Of a stretch of DNA of 64,000 bases, positions 62,901 through 64,000 are shown piece after piece. Each line of letters begins with the position of its first letter. The first letter of the stretch is position 1. Location of the stretch: the NCBI RefSeq assembly GCF_040812395.1, contig NZ_JBFNXH010000019.1, forward strand, positions 15,740 through 79,739, read 5' to 3'. The notes under the pieces are model-generated. The model had not been told where the DNA came from, searched no databases, and worked only from the letters and a program-made list of their open reading frames with translations. The stretch comes from Paenibacillus_E sp040812395 (lineage in GTDB: Bacteria; Bacillota; Bacilli; Paenibacillales; NBRC-103111). The translations under genes and the position numbers were made by a program.

Positions 62901-64000
62901 TATCAAACAGCGGGTTGCGGCTTAGATCGCGTGCCATATTTAACTGGTCTACAAGCGATTCGAACGGATAGTCCTGATGCTCAAATGCGCTTAATGTCGT
63001 ATCCTTCACCGCTGCCAAAAACTGCTTGAACGTTTGCCCGCCCTGCGAGCAGTTCCGCAGCGCAAGCGTGTTGACGAACATCCCGATAACCGGTTCAAGC
63101 TCCGCGCGCGGCCGCCCGGCAATTGGCGTACCGATCGCAATGTCCTCCTGCCCGCTGTATTTGGATAGCAGCACGTGATAAGCCGCCAGCAGCACCATAA
63201 ACAGCGTTGTTCCGGTTTCGGAGGCCAGTCTTTTGAGTCCGTCAGCCAGATCTTTCCCGGAGACGACAGTCAAATAATCGCCCTCAAAGCTTTGAAGGGA
63301 AGGTCTGGCAAAATCGGTCGGCAAATCAAGCACCGGGATCTCCCCCTGGAATTGAGACAACCAGTAGGTTTCCTGCTGTTGCATGAATTCCGATTGGAAA
63401 AGCCCATTCTGCCAGACGGCATAATCTTTGTAATGAATGGTCAGGTCCGACAACGGTTCGTCTTGATACAAACGAACGAATTCGTCGACGAGGATCGCCA
63501 TCGAAACCCCATCGGAAATAATATGGTGCATATCGAACAGGAATAGATGGCGTGCGGGCTGCAGTTGGATGAGTCCAACATGAAGCTGAGGCGCCTTGGC
63601 TAAATCAAATGGTCGGATGAACGCTTCCACCAACGGATCAATTTCTGTAAGGCCTTGAGTTGCATCGATATATTCTATCTCGAATGGTACATGCTCATGT
63701 ACGGTTTGAACCGGCTCGCCGTCTACGACTGAGAATGAGGTTCGCAGCGATTCGTGCCGTTCAATCAAGCGACTGAACGATTGTTTGAATCTTTCGAGGC
63801 TCAGCTCTCCATCGATGAACATCACGCCGGGCATATTGTATGCCGTTCCGGAGCCTTCGAATTGCCCTAAAATAAACATCCGCTTCTGGGCAGAGGAAAC
63901 CGGATAGTGCTCACGCGGCTCTGCTGGCGTCAGCGCTGAGTACGCTTCCTTGTCGGTTCGCGCAATATGCAGCGCCAGCGCCTCTATCGTCGGCGACTCG
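56968..64000 (-). CDS. Non-ribosomal peptide synthetase, last two modules plus thioesterase (5' end outside window)
   Basis: The frame is open through base 64000, so the N-terminal part lies outside. Order from the right edge: end of a carrier domain (SPTIEALALHIAR), C domain (HHIISDG, about 63.51 kb), A domain (A3 core YTSGSTGKPKG, about 62.09 kb; A4 FDISVWQ), PCP (GGHSLKAM, about 60.94 kb), C (HHIVSDG, about 60.38 kb), A (YTSGTTGNPKG, about 58.95 kb; A4 FAFDGF), PCP (GGHSLKAA, about 57.79 kb) and a type I thioesterase (GYSAGG about 57.43 kb, catalytic His in GPHEDML about 57.04 kb). No epimerase. Specificity residues read by alignment to GrsA: D-I-W-E-L-T-A-D-D for the first A domain (substrate not recognised) and D-G-T-S-T-A-E-V-V for the second, close to the aromatic-residue pattern D-G-T-x-T-A-E-V (recollection). 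Confidence 0.95.
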   Translation of the reverse strand, partial: ESPTIEALALHIARTDKEAYSALTPAEPREHYPVSSAQKRMFILGQFEGSGTAYNMPGVMFIDGELSLERFKQSFSRLIERHESLRTSFSVVDGEPVQTVHEHVPFEIEYIDATQGLTEIDPLVEAFIRPFDLAKAPQLHVGLIQLQPARHLFLFDMHHIISDGVSMAILVDEFVRLYQDEPLSDLTIHYKDYAVWQNGLFQSEFMQQQETYWLSQFQGEIPVLDLPTDFARPSLQSFEGDYLTVVSGKDLADGLKRLASETGTTLFMVLLAAYHVLLSKYSGQEDIAIGTPIAGRPRAELEPVIGMFVNTLALRNCSQGGQTFKQFLAAVKDTTLSAFEHQDYPFESLVDQLNMARDLSRNPLFDTLFSMQNISVGSTQLEGLQFTPYETDSRIAKFDLSMEATEEEEQIRFHVEYSTRLFTRETMDRLTGHFVRLLDQIVVNPDANLAEIEMLSEAEKHQIVHVFNDTNVPFDLSVTMPQLFEQRAAEMPDRVAISFEGTNWTYRELDEQANRLARYLLVSGMKQEDLAAILLHRSPRMIVCILAIWKAGGAYVPIDPDYPQQRILELLADSGAVCLLTEMPFVTPDIEQRYNGKIVPIDRDEEAICQAEKENVTLPALASSHLAYVIYTSGSTGKPKGAMLEHAGMLNHMDAMISAFQLDEHSVIAQNAPHCFDISVWQLVTALVLGGRTAIYSNELVLNVREFMNQVAADKATVLEMVVSYMTAMLDQPVAVPLPDLQYVLVTGESIKPPLAQRWFERYPHIKLVNAYGPTEASDDITLYVMENAPELETVPIGKPVQNLHVYIVDPYMKLVPVGVQGELCVSGIGVGRGYLNDPERTSKVFMEDPFRSESGIRMYRTGDLARFLPDGNLAYVGRVDHQVKIRGYRIELGEIEAILLKQAGIKEAVVIDRTDAYSQKYLCAYFVSDDDLPVSELKLSLGKELPGYMVPSYLVQMDQLPLTPNGKINRKALPEPDGLHELDYTEPSNETERKLCVIWQQMLGTPRIGIHDNFFELGGHSLKAMMLLAQIHRETSVEVPLRTLFEKPTVQQIAAFIDQSSAQEYHSIQPTPEQEHYPLSSAQKRMFILQQFEADNIGYNMPDVMLIEGKLDVGRFEQAYLALIDRHESLRTSFHTVDGEPRQRVHALSDLEVRLEVLHADSDEAAVQLVQSIIRPFKLNEAPLIRAALIRKADDQHVFVCDMHHIVSDGVSSGIIVNDFAALYAGSERLPTLNVQYKDFAVWQNELFQSGAMQRHEQYWLSKFDGEVPLLNLATDFPRPQVRSFDGNSISFGSGSERMAGLNAFAAAQGTTLYMVLLAAFNVLLGKYSGQDELVVGTPIAGRPHADVENVTGMFVNTLALRSRPESGLTFQGFVQQVKETSLQAYEHQDYPFELLVERLGLQRDMSRNPLFDTMFIFQNTEDAEIELNGLQFKPFPLEHHVAKFDLALTAVETEDEIGFNLTFSTSLFHQATVERMGLHLLNLIDNVLTRPDTQLAELNMITEEERSQLALFNATQTDVLPGKTLHGLFEDQAALTPEQPAVIFAEQQLTYAELNEAANRLARTLRDMGVGPEARVGIMAGRSLELIVGIMAILKAGGAYVPIDPQYPQERIRYLLADSGTTIVLTQERLLAGLSEDVRAAFDGKWLDLNDDQLYAANGSNLEQINAMTDLAYIIYTSGTTGNPKGVMVEHRSITGNLLWRKSEYALSTDDNVLQLFSFAFDGFVTSFFTPILAGSTVVLPQEDEARDPFAIKKHIAKHGITHFISVPSLYSALLDCMSTEEGDSLRIITVAGEKVNKQVIERSKQLFPHIELVNEYGPTESSVVATFLRDLAPDKDITIGRPIANTQVYIVNETHHHMQPIGIIGELCIAGDGLARGYLNREDLTSEKFIINPFTSGEGASERLYKTGDLARWLPEGTIEYIGRLDEQVKIRGYRIELEDIEAVLLRHEQVQEAVVVTVELSGEKALSAYIVADESLYLPELRSYLSSGLPAYMMPSYIVRMDAMPLTPNGKLDKKALPKPDESALARAAYVAPRNVTEERLAVIWQEILGLEQVGVHDSFFEIGGHSLKAALLVTRVFESLREEVPLHYVFQHPTVEKMAEYVDSKELRIDFNQPITLLNRKTDHPVFCFPPVGGFGFVFKEIADHLDSHALYALDFIETEDRLERYIELVTRVQAEGPYVFMGYSAGGNLMFELAKAMEAKGYEVSDLIMLDASRKSKVIRQSEKTVAKEIDALVKEAESSEKYEDYVRNEGFKTTVIQKMRSYMVYLNGLQNSGTVRANIHLVHDIHSSSKPGSSTAWNQSTAAQYRLYAGAGPHEDMLDAPYAAKNAEIVKRILAQ

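Overview
The window looks like chromosomal DNA of an endospore-forming member of the Bacillota, most likely the Paenibacillaceae (Paenibacillus or a close relative). Pointers are strong GGAGG-type ribosome binding sites with frequent TTG/GTG starts, a spore-coat transglutaminase with a sigma-K-like promoter, CgeB/WbsX-type glycosyl genes, SLH-domain surface proteins, a FusB-type EF-G-binding protein, and a large NRPS linked to a diaminobutyrate aminotransferase. No rRNA, tRNA, CRISPR array, transposase or prophage was found.

Layout. 1-5.3 kb: end of a quinone-oxidoreductase-like gene, an alkyltransferase-like DNA repair protein, small membrane proteins, an ArsA-type ATPase with a coupled small gene, and a MarR regulator; matching 20-bp palindromes precede the MarR gene and the ArsA gene. 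5.4-8 kb: a repeat-containing probable spore-surface protein convergent with two glycosyl-transfer genes. 8-15.2 kb: respiration, with a DoxX-cbaC-like-cbaB-cbaA terminal oxidase operon divergent from DUF1641-NDH-2 and redox-type palindromes between them. 15.3-17.7 kb: an Sfp-type phosphopantetheinyl transferase (needed by the NRPS) and an ArsR-MFS efflux pair with matching operators. 17.7-30 kb: a sulfur block (two LLM monooxygenases, MFS transporter, D-cysteine desulfhydrase, cysteine synthase, GNAT, rhodanese), interleaved with an aldo/keto reductase, FusB and a quinone-reductase-like flavoprotein; several of these genes have hairpin/U-tract leaders. 30-33 kb: DinB, PfpI, Tgl and a histidine-rich repeat protein. 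33-41 kb: small metabolic genes including a membrane-protein/SDR chimera, a two-component system followed by a 14-TM MFS pump, and an RCC1-like secreted protein. 41-46 kb: a cohesin-SLH protein and a giant cohesin- and dockerin-bearing beta-helix protein. 46-51.5 kb: F420-reductase-like/LysR pair, a DUF606 transporter pair around an internally deleted Crp-type regulator, and a HAD hydrolase. 51.6-64 kb: the 3' half of an NRPS operon (two modules plus thioesterase, two ABC half-transporters, diaminobutyrate aminotransferase, small membrane protein).

The most unusual structural signal is a dispersed intergenic element present five times (8.8, 20.9, 26.7, 40.9 and 49.8 kb). Every copy carries four about 20-bp boxes of the form GGAAC...TTA in the order forward, forward, reverse, reverse, so it can fold as nested hairpins. 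Three copies (about 580-880 bp) share extensive flanking sequence; two are diverged cores. No transposase is linked to them. Two of the five regions also hold, or lie beside, gene remnants (a GH13 glycosidase and an S66 peptidase fragment).

Functional links: the PPTase can activate the NRPS carriers; the aminotransferase would supply 2,4-diaminobutyrate and the ABC proteins would export the peptide; the LLM monooxygenases, rhodanese, cysteine synthase and desulfhydrase suggest use of organic sulfur; Tgl, the His-rich protein and the CgeB/WbsX locus suggest late spore-surface assembly. Starts given here were often moved inward from the longest reading frame where a clear ribosome binding site decided it.
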